Shown piece after piece: positions 45,706 to 55,011 of a stretch of 64,000 nucleotides of DNA. Position numbers and translations under genes: made by a program. A model generated the notes under the pieces. That model did no database searches. It had not been told where the DNA came from and saw nothing but the letters and a program-made list of their open reading frames with translations. The number at the start of each line of letters is the position of its first letter. The stretch's first letter is position 1. The stretch is from the NCBI GenBank assembly GCA_001314805.1, contig LJSY01000003.1:91912-155911 (forward strand). Reading direction: 5' to 3'. The stretch is from Rhodobacteraceae bacterium HLUCCO18. Its GTDB lineage: Bacteria; Pseudomonadota; Alphaproteobacteria; Rhodobacterales; Rhodobacteraceae.

Positions 45706-47028
45706 ATGAGCCATGTTTTCGGGCGCGGTCCCGGGCGACTTCCATTCGCCGTGCGTGGCGAGGGGTGCTACATCCACGACGCCGATGGGCGCATCTATCT
45801 GGACGGATCGGGCGGTGCGGCGGTGTCCTGCCTCGGGCATTCCGACGCCGGGGTGCGCGAAGCGATCCATGCGCAACTGGACCGCATAGCCTTTGCGCAT
45901 ACGGGGTTCTTCACGTCGGAGCCGGCCGAGGAGCTTGCCGCGCTTCTGGCCGGGCACGCGCCCGAGGGGATCGACAAGGTTTATCTCCTGTCCGGCGGTT
46001 CCGAGGCCGTGGAGGCCGCGATCAAGCTGGCGCGGCAGTACCACCTCGAGCGTGGTGAACCTGACCGGCACAAGCTGATCGCGCGGCGGCAGAGCTATCA
46101 CGGCAACACCCTGGGCGCGCTTGCGGCGGGCGGCAATGCGTGGCGGCGCGAGAAATACGCGCCGCTTCTGGTCGAGACGCACCACATCGCGCCCTGTTTC
46201 GAATACCGCGAGCGGCGTGAGGACGAGAGCCCGGAGGATTACGGTCTGCGCGCCGCCGATGAGCTGGAGGCGGAGATCCTGCGCCTTGGCCCCGAGACGG
46301 TCATGGCCTTCATCGCCGAGCCCGTGGTGGGCGCGACCGCCGGTGCGGTGCCGCCGGTCCCGGGCTATTTCAGGCGCATCCGCGAGATCTGCGACCGCTA
46401 CGGGGTTCTCCTGATCCTCGACGAGGTGATGTGCGGAATGGGGCGCACCGGGACGCTGTTCGCCTGCGAGCAGGACGGCGTGGCGCCCGATATCGTGACC
46501 GTCGCCAAGGGGCTTGGCGCGGGCTACGTGCCCATTGGCGCGATGCTGTGCTCGGGTGCGGTTTACGACGCCATTGCCTCGGGCTCGGGCAGTTTCCAGC
46601 ACGGACACACCTATCACGGCCACCCTCTGTCGGCGGCGGGGGCGCTGGCCGTGCTGCGAGCGATCATCGACCGCGGCCTGATCGAACGTGTGCAGCGGCA
46701 GGGAGAAAAGCTCGACACCGCGCTTCATGCCGCCTTCGGGCAGCACGCCCATGTGGGCGACATCCGCGGGCGTGGCCTCTTTCGCGGCGTCGAGCTGGTG
46801 GAGGATCGCGCGACGAAGCTGCCCTTCGATCCGGCGCGCAAGCTTCACGCGCGGGTCAAGGCGGCGGCGATGGAGGAGGGGCTGATCGTCTACCCCGCCG
46901 GGGGCACGGTGAACGGGCGCGACGGCGACCATATCCTGATCGCGCCGCCCTTCATCATCGAGGACGCCCAGATCGACGAACTGGTCGGCAAGCTGTCCCG
47001 CGCGCTGGAGGCTGCGCTGGCGCAGTGA
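45706..47028 (+). CDS. Class III aminotransferase (omega-amino acid/amine type)
   Basis: PLP enzyme of 440 residues. The aspartate that binds the ring nitrogen is in LILDEVMCGMGRTG, and the Schiff-base lysine is in DIVTVAKGLGAGYVPIGAM. The substrate-side arginine is in IFRGVE-type sequence RGLFRGVELV. It lies 5 bp after uspA in the RpiR-TAXI operon, suggesting that the transporter brings in an amine or non-alpha amino acid which this enzyme deaminates. Exact donor unknown. Confidence 0.92.
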   Translation: MSHVFGRGPGRLPFAVRGEGCYIHDADGRIYLDGSGGAAVSCLGHSDAGVREAIHAQLDRIAFAHTGFFTSEPAEELAALLAGHAPEGIDKVYLLSGGSEAVEAAIKLARQYHLERGEPDRHKLIARRQSYHGNTLGALAAGGNAWRREKYAPLLVETHHIAPCFEYRERREDESPEDYGLRAADELEAEILRLGPETVMAFIAEPVVGATAGAVPPVPGYFRRIREICDRYGVLLILDEVMCGMGRTGTLFACEQDGVAPDIVTVAKGLGAGYVPIGAMLCSGAVYDAIASGSGSFQHGHTYHGHPLSAAGALAVLRAIIDRGLIERVQRQGEKLDTALHAAFGQHAHVGDIRGRGLFRGVELVEDRATKLPFDPARKLHARVKAAAMEEGLIVYPAGGTVNGRDGDHILIAPPFIIEDAQIDELVGKLSRALEAALAQ

Positions 47029-47040
47029 CCGGCGCCGGGC

Positions 47041-48336
47041 TCATCCAGCCGTCGGCCCGGCCTCCAGCACGTCCTCGAGCGTCCTGAGCCCCGTGCGCGG
47101 GGCCTGCACGAGCACAGCCATGTTGCCCGGCTTGTGCTCGTTGCGGCGCATCTTCATGTGCGCCTGCGGCAGTTCCTCCCACGGGAAGACCTCGGACATG
47201 CAGGGGTCGAGGCGGCGGTCGAGCATCAGCTTGTTGGCCGCCGCCGCCTGCTTGAGATGCGCGAAGTGGGAGCCCTGCAGCCGCTTCTGGTGGGACCACA
47301 TGTGCCGCACGTCGAAGGTGCAGTTGTAGCCGGAGGTGCCGGCGCAGATCACCACCATGCCGCCGCGCTTCACCACGAAGGTGGAGACGGGGAATGTCGC
47401 CTCGCCGGGGTGTTCGAAGACCATGTCGACGTTCACGCCCTTGCCGGTGATGTCCCAGATCGCCTTGCCGAACTTGCGGACCTCGGCGAACCAGTCCTTG
47501 TATTCCTCGGTGCCCACCTCGGGCAGGCGGCCCCAGCAGTTGAAGTCCTTGCGGTTGATGACGCCCTTGGCGCCGAGATCCATGACGAAGTCGCGCTTGT
47601 CCTCGTCCGAGATCACGCCGATGGCGTTGGCGCCGGCGGTGTTGATCAGCTGGATCGCGAAGGAGCCGAGGCCACCCGACGCACCCCAGACCAGCACGTT
47701 CTGACCGGGCTTCAGGTCATGGGGTTCATGGCCGAACAGCATCCGGTAGGCGGTGGCGAGCGTCAGCGTGTAGCACGCGCTTTCCTCCCAGGTCAGGTGC
47801 TTGGGGCGCGGCATCAGTTGCTGCGACTGTACGCGGGTGAACTGCGCGAAGGAGCCGTCCGCCGTCTCGTAGCCCCAGATGCGTTGGGACGGGGACAGCA
47901 TCGGGTCGCCGCCGTTGCATTCCTCGTCGTCGCCGTCGTCCTGGTTGCAATGGACCACGACCTCGTCACCCACCTTCCAGCGTTTGACCTTGTCGCCCAC
48001 GGCCCAGACGATCCCGGCGGCGTCCGAGCCGATGACGGCATAGGGCGCCTTGTGCTGCAGGAAGACCGACACGGGCTGCCCGAGGCAGGCCCAGACGCCG
48101 TTGTAGTTCACGCCCGCGGCCATCACGAGGACGAGGACATCGTGGCTGTCGAGTGTCGGCGTATCGACCACTTCGACCTTCAGCGCCTCGGTCGGCTCGC
48201 CGTGACGCTCCTGGCGGAGAATCCAGCCATACATCTGCGCGGGCACATGGCCGAGCGGCGGGATCTCCCCCATCTCGTAGAGGTCTTTCTTGGGCGCGTC
48301 GTAATCCGCGATCGCCGGGTTCTGGTCGAGTGCCAT
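47041..48336 (-). CDS. ccr: Crotonyl-CoA carboxylase/reductase
   Basis: Key enzyme of the ethylmalonyl-CoA pathway, 431 residues, reducing crotonyl-CoA with NADPH while fixing CO2 to give ethylmalonyl-CoA. It is an MDR-family protein with NADPH motif LVWGASGGLGSFAIQ. The carboxylase-specific stretches MYGWILRQERHGEPTEALKVEVVDTP, WGYETADGSF and GSHFAHLKQA are present; the last contains the His of the CO2 pocket. GAGGGGAG lies about 8 bases before ATG 48336. It is close to ecm, as in Rhodobacter. Confidence 0.97.
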   Translation of the reverse strand: MALDQNPAIADYDAPKKDLYEMGEIPPLGHVPAQMYGWILRQERHGEPTEALKVEVVDTPTLDSHDVLVLVMAAGVNYNGVWACLGQPVSVFLQHKAPYAVIGSDAAGIVWAVGDKVKRWKVGDEVVVHCNQDDGDDEECNGGDPMLSPSQRIWGYETADGSFAQFTRVQSQQLMPRPKHLTWEESACYTLTLATAYRMLFGHEPHDLKPGQNVLVWGASGGLGSFAIQLINTAGANAIGVISDEDKRDFVMDLGAKGVINRKDFNCWGRLPEVGTEEYKDWFAEVRKFGKAIWDITGKGVNVDMVFEHPGEATFPVSTFVVKRGGMVVICAGTSGYNCTFDVRHMWSHQKRLQGSHFAHLKQAAAANKLMLDRRLDPCMSEVFPWEELPQAHMKMRRNEHKPGNMAVLVQAPRTGLRTLEDVLEAGPTAG

Positions 48337-48426
48337 GGCGAGGCTCCCCTCATTGTCTGGTCGATGCCGCATTGCGGAATCGGGATGTGCTTTTGCAGCG
48401 AGACATAGGCAGGCGTGCGCAATAAA

Positions 48427-48442
48427 GCAAACGGGAATTTGC
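48427..48442. promoter_or_regulatory. Candidate operator upstream of ccr
   Basis: GCAAA (48427-48431) and TTTGC (48438-48442) form a 5-6-5 inverted repeat about 90 bp in front of ccr, overlapping a weak -35-like TTGCTT on the minus strand. Regulators of short-chain acyl-CoA metabolism (RamB/PccR group) are reported to use TTTGC-type sites, so this is a reasonable but unproven site. Confidence 0.35.
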
Positions 48443-48455
48443 CAAGATTGAAATA

Positions 48456-49886
48456 TTATGTCGCAGCGCTGCGTGTTGTTTGGGTTTCGTCGACGCCGCT
48501 TTCTCCGGTTTGTGGACTGGTCTCGTCCAGAAGATGCGCGACCGATGCGGCGTAGAAGGCGGCCATGCGCAGGCCGGGCTCCGTGATGTGCAATCCGCCG
48601 GTGTCGTCGATCGACAGAAGCCTGCGCTCGGTCAGCGCGCGCAGCCCCGCCTCGATCGTGTAGCCGATATCGTCGCGCGGGATGTGGATGGTCGCACCGC
48701 GCGACCTGGCCGCTGCGATCCGGTCGGTCACCGTCGCTTCGAGATCGGCCCGCGTCCTCGCCCCGTTGACCAGCGCATGGCACACCAGCGGCACCGGTGT
48801 GATCGGCATCGCCTGCGCGATCCGGGCCATGAGTTCCTGGCCAAGCGCGAGGGCGGGGTCGGTGTGGGGCTTTGCGTAGAAATCGGTCAGGCCGAGCGGG
48901 TCGCCGAAGCAGACCGCGGCATAGCCGTAGCGATGGAACCTGCCGGTCATCCGGAGCCAGGTCTGCCGCCGCAGGTAGCGCCAGATCGGCCGGATCGAGA
49001 AGCGGAACGCGCGGGTGCCGTTGGCCTGCGCCTCGATCAGGTTGCGGTCCTCCATCACCCGGTCGTAGTTCAGCGCGACCGGCACGAAGACCACGTCGCG
49101 GGACTGGCCCGGTCTGAACCCGTCGAGGATGTAGGAGATCAGGCCGACCTTGGGCTTGCCGAGCGCGCCGGTGCGGCTGAGCCCGCCCTCGGGGAAGACG
49201 GCCTGCGTCACGCCCGCCTCCGTCGCCATCTGGACATAGCGGGCCAGCACCTTGCGATAGAGCGCGTTGTTGTAGCGGCGGCGGATGAAATAGCCGCCCA
49301 TGGCGCGGACCAGTTGCCGCAATGGCCAGACCCGCGCCCATTCGCCGACAGCATAGGCCAGCGCCGATCGTTCGGCGGCCAGCCATGTGACCAGAACGTA
49401 ATCCATGTTCGAGCGGTGGTTCATCACGAAGATGACGGTCGCGTCCTCCGGGATCGCGGCCAGCGCGTCGTCATTGGGCTGCACGAGGCGCACGCGGTAG
49501 AGCGACTGGCTCAGGAACCGCGCGGCGCGGATGGCGAAGGAGAAATAAGTGAAGGCGGAGAAGCCGGGGACGATCTCGCGCGCGTAGCGTTCGGCGGTCT
49601 GGAAGGCCACGTCCTCGCGCGTGCCCTTCTCGCGCGCATGCTCGGCGATGGCCTTGGCGACCTCCGGGTCGTAGATGAGGCGCCGCACGGTATCCATGCG
49701 CCGGGCCAGCTTGAAGGGCTGGATCGGGCGGTCGAGCTTGTCGTTGAGCTTCGCCACGGCGTTTTCGAGCCGCCGTCGCAGATACCAGCGCACCGAGGGG
49801 AACAGGAAATGCGACGCGAAGGTCACCGCCGCGAACAGCAGGATCAGCAGGAACAGCCAGATCGGTAGCGTGACGGTGCTTGTCAT
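48456..49886 (-). CDS. Glycerol-3-phosphate/1-acylglycerol-phosphate acyltransferase
   Basis: PlsB/PlsC-superfamily acyltransferase of 476 residues, probably making phosphatidate precursors. The N-terminal membrane helix LPIWLFLLILLFAAVTFASHFLF is followed by the catalytic NHRSNMDY (HX4D) near residue 160 and the phosphate-binding FPEGGLSRTG near 245. It is longer than PlsC because of regions on both sides of the catalytic core. It is divergent from ecm and upstream of ccr on the same strand. Confidence 0.9.
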   Translation of the reverse strand: MTSTVTLPIWLFLLILLFAAVTFASHFLFPSVRWYLRRRLENAVAKLNDKLDRPIQPFKLARRMDTVRRLIYDPEVAKAIAEHAREKGTREDVAFQTAERYAREIVPGFSAFTYFSFAIRAARFLSQSLYRVRLVQPNDDALAAIPEDATVIFVMNHRSNMDYVLVTWLAAERSALAYAVGEWARVWPLRQLVRAMGGYFIRRRYNNALYRKVLARYVQMATEAGVTQAVFPEGGLSRTGALGKPKVGLISYILDGFRPGQSRDVVFVPVALNYDRVMEDRNLIEAQANGTRAFRFSIRPIWRYLRRQTWLRMTGRFHRYGYAAVCFGDPLGLTDFYAKPHTDPALALGQELMARIAQAMPITPVPLVCHALVNGARTRADLEATVTDRIAAARSRGATIHIPRDDIGYTIEAGLRALTERRLLSIDDTGGLHITEPGLRMAAFYAASVAHLLDETSPQTGESGVDETQTTRSAAT

Positions 49887-49989
49887 GGCCCGGAACGGTG
49901 GCAGGAAAGCCGCCCACCGGCAATGGGTGCCAGCGCGGGCCCGGGCCGGCACGGTGCCGCTTCGGAAATGGCTGCTGCATTGCAGCGAA

Positions 49990-50019
49990 TTGACAGGGAC
50001 ATATTATTCTCAATATACC
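49990..50019 (+). promoter_or_regulatory. Promoter of ecm
   Basis: TTGACA (49990-49995), a perfect -35 box, is followed after 18 bp by TATACC (50014-50019), about 50 bp before the ecm GTG. Immediately upstream GCTGCA-T-TGCAGC (49974-49986) is a perfect inverted repeat that may be an operator. Confidence 0.55.
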
Positions 50020-50066
50020 GCCCAAAGCGCAACGATATTGCAAGAACGCGATTCTGGAGACTGCCC

Positions 50067-52034
50067 GTGACCGCCCAGCAAAAAGACAAGCCCTGGCTTA
50101 TCCGGACCTATGCCGGCCATTCGACGGCCAAGGCATCGAACGCGCTTTATCGCGGGAATCTCGCCAAGGGGCAGACGGGCCTTTCCGTTGCCTTCGATCT
50201 GCCGACGCAGACGGGCTATGACAGCGACCATGAACTGGCGCGGGGCGAGGTCGGAAAGGTCGGCGTTCCGATCAGCCACCTGGGCGACATGCGCACGCTC
50301 TTCGACGAAATCCCGCTTGAGCAGATGAACACGTCGATGACGATCAACGCGACGGCGCCGTGGCTTCTCGCGCTTTATATCGCCGTGGCGGAGGAGCAGG
50401 GGGCGGATGTCGCAGGGCTCCAGGGCACGGTCCAGAACGATTTGATGAAGGAGTACCTTAGCCGGGGCACCTATATCTGCCCGCCCAAGCCCAGCCTGAA
50501 GATGATCGCGGACGTGGCGGAGTACTGCTATACCAACGTGCCGAAATGGAACCCGATGAACGTGTGTTCCTACCACCTGCAGGAGGCAGGTGCCACGCCC
50601 GAGCAGGAACTGGCCTTTGCGCTGGCGACGGCCATCGCGGTGCTCGACGAATTGCGGCCCCGTGTGCCCGAGGAGGATTTCCCGGTCCTCGTGGGGCGTA
50701 TCTCGTTCTTCGTGAATGCGGGCATCCGGTTCGTCACCGAGATGTGCAAGATGCGCGCCTTCGTCGACCTGTGGGACGAGATCTGCGGAACGCGCTATGG
50801 CGTGACCGATCCGAAATACCGCCGCTTCCGCTATGGCGTGCAGGTCAATTCGCTTGGCCTGACCGAACAGCAGCCGGAAAACAACGTCTATCGCATCCTG
50901 ATCGAGATGCTGGCCGTGACGCTTTCGAAAAAGGCGCGGGCGCGCGCGGTGCAGCTTCCGGCGTGGAACGAGGCGCTGGGCCTGCCGCGGCCATGGGATC
51001 AGCAATGGTCGATGCGGATGCAGCAGATCATGGCCTTCGAGACGGACCTTCTTGAATACGGAGATCTTTTCGACGGCAATCCCGTCGTAGACGCCAAGGT
51101 CGAGGAACTGAAGGACGGCGCGCGGGCGGAGCTGGCCAATCTCGATGCGATGGGCGGCGCGATCGCGGCGATCGACTACATGAAGGGCCGTCTGGTGGAG
51201 GCAAACGCCGACCGTCTGGGTGGCATCGAGCGGGGCGAGACCGTCGTCGTCGGCGTCAACAAGTACACGCAGTCCGAACCCTCGCCGCTGATGGGCGAGG
51301 ATGGCGGCATCATGGTCGTCGACCCGGCGGTCGAGCAGGACCAGATCGCGCGGCTTCAGGACTGGCGCGCCTCCCGCAACGAAGAGGCGGTTCGCGCGGC
51401 GCTGGCCGAGTTGCGCAAGGCCGCGCAGGAAGGGCGCAACATCATGCCCGCCTCCATCGCGGCGGCACGGGCGGGCGCCACGACCGGCGAATGGGCGGGC
51501 GAGATGCGCGCGGTTCACGGCGAATACCGTGGCCCAACCGGCGTCTCCAAGGCCGTGTCAAACAAGACCGAGGGCCTGGACGATATCCGCGCGGCCGTGG
51601 ACGCGGTCTCCGATGCGCTGGGCCGGCGGCTCAAGTTCCTCGTGGGCAAGCCAGGTCTCGACGGCCATTCGAACGGCGCCGAGCAGATCGCTTTCCGCGC
51701 GCGCGATTGCGGGATGGATATCGCCTATGAGGGCATCCGCCTGACCCCGCGCGAGATCGTCGACGCCGCCAAGGCGGAAGATGCGCATGTGGTCGGCCTG
51801 TCGATTCTCTCGGGTAGCCACGTTCCGCTGGTCGGCGAGGTGATGACCCTGATGCGCGCCGAGGGTCTTGGTGACATTCCCGTGATGGTGGGCGGGATCA
51901 TCCCCGAAGAGGATGCCCGCACATTGATGGGTTATGGGGTTGCCCGGGTCTACACGCCAAAAGACTTTGAACTCAACAGGATCATGATGGATATCGTCGC
52001 GCTGGCCGACCCGGAAACGATCGCCGCTGAGTAA
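50067..52034 (+). CDS. ecm: Ethylmalonyl-CoA mutase
   Basis: Adenosylcobalamin-dependent mutase of 655 residues (MeaA-like) converting ethylmalonyl-CoA to methylsuccinyl-CoA. The barrel domain starts GLSVAFDLPTQTGYDSDHELARGEVGKVGVPI. The B12 domain at the C terminus has the lower-axial-ligand motif DGHSNGAEQIA. The length, single-chain form and location near ccr favour Ecm over methylmalonyl-CoA mutase. The start is GTG at 50067 with GGAG upstream. Confidence 0.95.
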   Translation: MTAQQKDKPWLIRTYAGHSTAKASNALYRGNLAKGQTGLSVAFDLPTQTGYDSDHELARGEVGKVGVPISHLGDMRTLFDEIPLEQMNTSMTINATAPWLLALYIAVAEEQGADVAGLQGTVQNDLMKEYLSRGTYICPPKPSLKMIADVAEYCYTNVPKWNPMNVCSYHLQEAGATPEQELAFALATAIAVLDELRPRVPEEDFPVLVGRISFFVNAGIRFVTEMCKMRAFVDLWDEICGTRYGVTDPKYRRFRYGVQVNSLGLTEQQPENNVYRILIEMLAVTLSKKARARAVQLPAWNEALGLPRPWDQQWSMRMQQIMAFETDLLEYGDLFDGNPVVDAKVEELKDGARAELANLDAMGGAIAAIDYMKGRLVEANADRLGGIERGETVVVGVNKYTQSEPSPLMGEDGGIMVVDPAVEQDQIARLQDWRASRNEEAVRAALAELRKAAQEGRNIMPASIAAARAGATTGEWAGEMRAVHGEYRGPTGVSKAVSNKTEGLDDIRAAVDAVSDALGRRLKFLVGKPGLDGHSNGAEQIAFRARDCGMDIAYEGIRLTPREIVDAAKAEDAHVVGLSILSGSHVPLVGEVMTLMRAEGLGDIPVMVGGIIPEEDARTLMGYGVARVYTPKDFELNRIMMDIVALADPETIAAE

Positions 52035-52146
52035 TTGATACAATCCGCCGATCCCGGGGTTCCCGGCTTTTACCCCCTTGTACTGTCTCTCCATTTGGTG
52101 CAATTCTGTGTTGCTTCAAAATGAGCAGAGACGGCAAGGAAAGAGA

Positions 52147-52452
52147 ATGGCAATCGATCTCGAAAAACTCACCCTCGAAGAGCTTAAAGAACTCAATAAG
52201 CAAGTCGAATTGGCAATTCGGGGTTTTGAAAAGCGTAGAAAGAAAGAGGCTCTTCATGCGGCCCAGAAGGCGGCGCAGGAGCATGGTTTTTCGCTCGACG
52301 AGATCCTCAACGAGAAATCGGGCTCCAAGGGATTGCCGAAATACGCGAACCCCGCGAATCCGGACCAGACCTGGACCGGCCGCGGCCGGCAGCCCGGCTG
52401 GGTCAAGACGGCGCTTGCGAAGGGCAAAAGCCTCGAAGATCTCGCGATCTAG
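52147..52452 (+). CDS. H-NS family nucleoid protein (HvrA-like)
   Basis: 101 residues. The N-terminal oligomerisation helix MAIDLEKLTLEELKELNKQVELAIRGFEKRRKKEAL is followed by the C-terminal DNA-binding domain with KYANPANPDQTWTGRGRQPGWV, the H-NS/HvrA consensus. In Rhodobacter HvrA tunes photosynthesis and nitrogen genes; here it is probably a general silencer. AAGGAAA precedes the ATG. Its reading region is visibly less GC-rich than its neighbours at the 5' end. Only 3 bp separate it from deoD. Confidence 0.93.
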   Translation: MAIDLEKLTLEELKELNKQVELAIRGFEKRRKKEALHAAQKAAQEHGFSLDEILNEKSGSKGLPKYANPANPDQTWTGRGRQPGWVKTALAKGKSLEDLAI

Positions 52453-52455
52453 TCG

Positions 52456-53160
52456 ATGACCGTGCATATTGGCGCTTCGCCCGGCGAGATCGCCGAAACG
52501 GTGCTGATGCCGGGCGATCCGCTGCGTGCGAAATGGGCGGCGGAGACGTTCCTCGAGCGTGCCACCTGCGTGAACGAGGTGCGCGGCATGCTGGGGTTCA
52601 CCGGCACATGGCGCGGGCACAGGGTCACGATCCATGGCTCGGGCATGGGCATGCCCAGCCTGTCGATCTACGCCAATGAACTGATCCGCGACTATGGCGC
52701 CCGGACGCTGATCCGCATCGGATCTGCGGGGGCCATGCAGCCCCATGTGAAGCTGCGCGACATCGTGCTGGCGATGACGTCCTCGACCATATCAACACCG
52801 TCGCGCGGCCTGTTCCGGGAGCTCAACTTCGCGCCATCGGCGGATTTCGGCCTGCTGCAGGCAGCCCATGCGGCGGCCGAGGCGCGGGGCGTGCCCGTGC
52901 ATGCCGGCGGGATCTATTCGTCGGACGTGTTCTACGACGAGCGCCCCGATCTGAACGAGCAGATGACGCGCCACGGCGTGCTTGCCGTCGAGATGGAGGT
53001 GGCCGAGCTCTATACCGTCGCCGCGCGCAACGGCGCCCGTGCGTTGGCAGTCCTCACGATATCCGACCACTTGCTGACCGGAGAGGCCATGGCGTCCGAG
53101 GATCGACAGTCCAGCTTCTCGGACATGGTCGAAATCGCCCTCGCGGCGGCCTTCGCGTGA
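52456..53160 (+). CDS. deoD: Purine-nucleoside phosphorylase, DeoD type
   Basis: Nucleoside phosphorylase of 234 residues releasing purine bases and ribose/deoxyribose 1-phosphate. [13 protein letters not shown], the phosphate-site Arg in RIGSAGAM, and [29 protein letters not shown] (ribose and base contact) match hexameric DeoD enzymes. It would supply deoxyribose phosphate for the deoC operon at 30-31 kb. Its stop overlaps the GTG of the aldo/keto reductase. Confidence 0.95.
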   Translation: MTVHIGASPGEIAETVLMPGDPLRAKWAAETFLERATCVNEVRGMLGFTGTWRGHRVTIHGSGMGMPSLSIYANELIRDYGARTLIRIGSAGAMQPHVKLRDIVLAMTSSTISTPSRGLFRELNFAPSADFGLLQAAHAAAEARGVPVHAGGIYSSDVFYDERPDLNEQMTRHGVLAVEMEVAELYTVAARNGARALAVLTISDHLLTGEAMASEDRQSSFSDMVEIALAAAFA

Positions 53161-54137
53161 GACTGAAACGCGATCTGGCGGGGCGGAGCGTGGGTGCTGT
53201 CGGCCTTGGCTGCATGAGTTTCGGCGGGGTCTACGGCGCCACGGACGAGGAAGAGAGCTTCGCCTGCATGGCCGAGGCGCTGTCGCTTGGCGTGGATCAC
53301 TGGGACGTGGCCGAGATTTACGGGCGGGGCCTGTCCGAGACGGTCATCGGCCGGTATCTCGCCCAGACCCGGGCCGAGGTGAGCATCGCCACCAAGGCGG
53401 GCATCTACAACGAACCCGAGCGCCATTTCCGGAACGATGCCGGGGCGCTGCGATGCTCTCTGGAGGGGTCTCTCTCCCGTCTGGGTCGCGACAGGGTGGA
53501 ACTCTTCTATATCCACCGCCGCGAAGCCGCGCGCCCCGTCGAAGAGGTGATGGAGACGCTCGTGGGCTTCATCGAGGAGGGTCTGATCGGCGCCATCGGC
53601 CTGTCGGAGGTCGCGCCTGCGACCTTGCGCCGGGCCCACGCGGTGCATCCCGTCGCCGCCGTGCAATCGGAATATTCACTGTGGTCGCGGCAGCCGGAGA
53701 TGGGCATGCTGCAGGCCTGCGCGGAGCTTGGCACGACCTTCGTCGCGTTCTCGCCCGTCGGGCGTGGCATCTTCGCCGACCGCTTTCCCGACGGCGCGGC
53801 GTTTCCGCCCGGCGAGTTCCGCGCGACGAACCCCCGTTTCACGGAGCCCAACTATTCCGCCAACAAGACCGCCATCGCGCCGTTTCTGGACTGGTGCCGC
53901 GCTCGGGGCTGGTCGACCTCGGCGGTCGCCGTGGCGTGGACGCTGCATCGGGGCGACCATGTCCTGCCGATCCCGGGCACGCGCAGCGCCGCGCATATCC
54001 GCGAGCTTGCCCAAGCCGCCGAGATCATCCTGACCCGCGACGATCTTGCCGAGATCGAAACGATCCTGCCCTTGGGCTTCGCCCATGGCGCGCGCTATTC
54101 CGACACCCAGTGGCCGGGCGTGGAACAGTACGGCTAG
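53157..54137 (+). CDS. Aldo/keto reductase
   Basis: TIM-barrel NADPH-dependent oxidoreductase of 326 residues. The catalytic Asp/Tyr pair is in [15 protein letters not shown], the Lys in IATKAG, and the His in LFYIHRRE. The C-terminal cofactor segment [17 protein letters not shown] is intact. The GTG start overlaps deoD (GTGA). Close to the AKR13-type group by its style; substrate unknown. Confidence 0.92.
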   Translation: MRLKRDLAGRSVGAVGLGCMSFGGVYGATDEEESFACMAEALSLGVDHWDVAEIYGRGLSETVIGRYLAQTRAEVSIATKAGIYNEPERHFRNDAGALRCSLEGSLSRLGRDRVELFYIHRREAARPVEEVMETLVGFIEEGLIGAIGLSEVAPATLRRAHAVHPVAAVQSEYSLWSRQPEMGMLQACAELGTTFVAFSPVGRGIFADRFPDGAAFPPGEFRATNPRFTEPNYSANKTAIAPFLDWCRARGWSTSAVAVAWTLHRGDHVLPIPGTRSAAHIRELAQAAEIILTRDDLAEIETILPLGFAHGARYSDTQWPGVEQYG

Positions 54138-54165
54138 ACGGGGCGAGCGTCCCGCGTCACCGACC

Positions 54166-54945
54166 TCAAAGCTGCCGCTCTACCATCATCTTCTTGATCT
54201 GGGCGATCGCCCTGGCCGGGTTCAGGCCTTTGGGGCAGGTCCGAGCGCAGTTCATGATGGTGTGACAGCGATACAGCTTGAACGGATCCTCGAGGTCATC
54301 CAGACGCTCGCCCGTGGCCTCGTCGCGGCTGTCGATGATCCAGCGATACGCGTGCAAAAGCGCCGCCGGTCCGAGAAAACGGTCGCCGTTCCACCAGTAG
54401 GACGGGCAGGCGGTGGAGCAGCAGGCGCACATGACGCATTCGTAAAGACCGTCCAGCTTGTTGCGGTCCTCGATGGACTGCCGCCACTCGTGCTCGGGCG
54501 CGGAGGTCTTGGTTTCCAGCCAGGGCATGATGCTTTCGTGCTGGGCGTAGAAATGCGTGAGGTCAGGGATCAGGTCCTTGACCACGGGCATGTGGGGCAG
54601 GGGGTAGATCTTCACGTCGCCCTTGATCTCGTCCATGCCGTAGATGCACGCGAGCGTGTTGATCCCGTCGATATTCATCGCGCAGGACCCGCAGATGCCC
54701 TCGCGGCAGGAGCGGCGGAAGGTGAGCGTCGGGTCGATCTCGTTCTTGATCTTGATCAGTGCGTCCAGAACCATCGGCCCGCATGTGTCCATGTCGACCC
54801 AATAGGTATCGACGCGCGGGTTCTCGCCGTCATCGGGGTTCCAGCGATAGATCTGGAACTTGCGGACATTGGTCGCGTCCTCGGGCTTCGGCCAGGTCTT
54901 TCCCGTCCTGATGCGGGAGTTCTTGGGCAGGGCCAGTTCAACCAT
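54166..54945 (-). CDS. sdhB: Succinate dehydrogenase iron-sulfur subunit
   Basis: Complex II electron-transfer subunit, 259 residues. The [2Fe-2S] site is in [10 protein letters not shown] with a later Cys, the [4Fe-4S] site in [12 protein letters not shown] and the [3Fe-4S] site in [17 protein letters not shown]. It carries electrons from SdhA to ubiquinone. Last gene of the sdhCDA-lipoprotein-sdhB operon, 66 bp after the lipoprotein gene. Confidence 0.98.
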   Translation of the reverse strand: MVELALPKNSRIRTGKTWPKPEDATNVRKFQIYRWNPDDGENPRVDTYWVDMDTCGPMVLDALIKIKNEIDPTLTFRRSCREGICGSCAMNIDGINTLACIYGMDEIKGDVKIYPLPHMPVVKDLIPDLTHFYAQHESIMPWLETKTSAPEHEWRQSIEDRNKLDGLYECVMCACCSTACPSYWWNGDRFLGPAALLHAYRWIIDSRDEATGERLDDLEDPFKLYRCHTIMNCARTCPKGLNPARAIAQIKKMMVERQL

Positions 54946-55011
54946 GGTCGTCCATCTCCTCTTGGGTGGCGCGCGGCACGGCGCGCCTGTCTTGTCCTTC
55001 GGGGCGCGCCG

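Noticed and set aside
42476-45745. A 1089-codon open frame on the minus strand opposite the TAXI permease
   Set aside because: Its protein is Arg/His/Asp-rich with no recognisable domain, and the plus strand encodes a textbook TRAP permease and UspA. Long antisense frames are expected in high-GC DNA.
47029-47038. CCGGCGCCGG palindrome between the aminotransferase and ccr stops
   Set aside because: No loop or T-tract; a 10-bp GC palindrome is expected by chance in DNA of this composition.
48462-48473. CGCAGCGCTGCG palindrome
   Set aside because: Lies within the coding end of the acyltransferase and has no supporting context.
50067-52034. Methylmalonyl-CoA mutase instead of ethylmalonyl-CoA mutase
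   Set aside because: Length, single-chain MeaA-like form and location near ccr favour Ecm; a tree would settle it.
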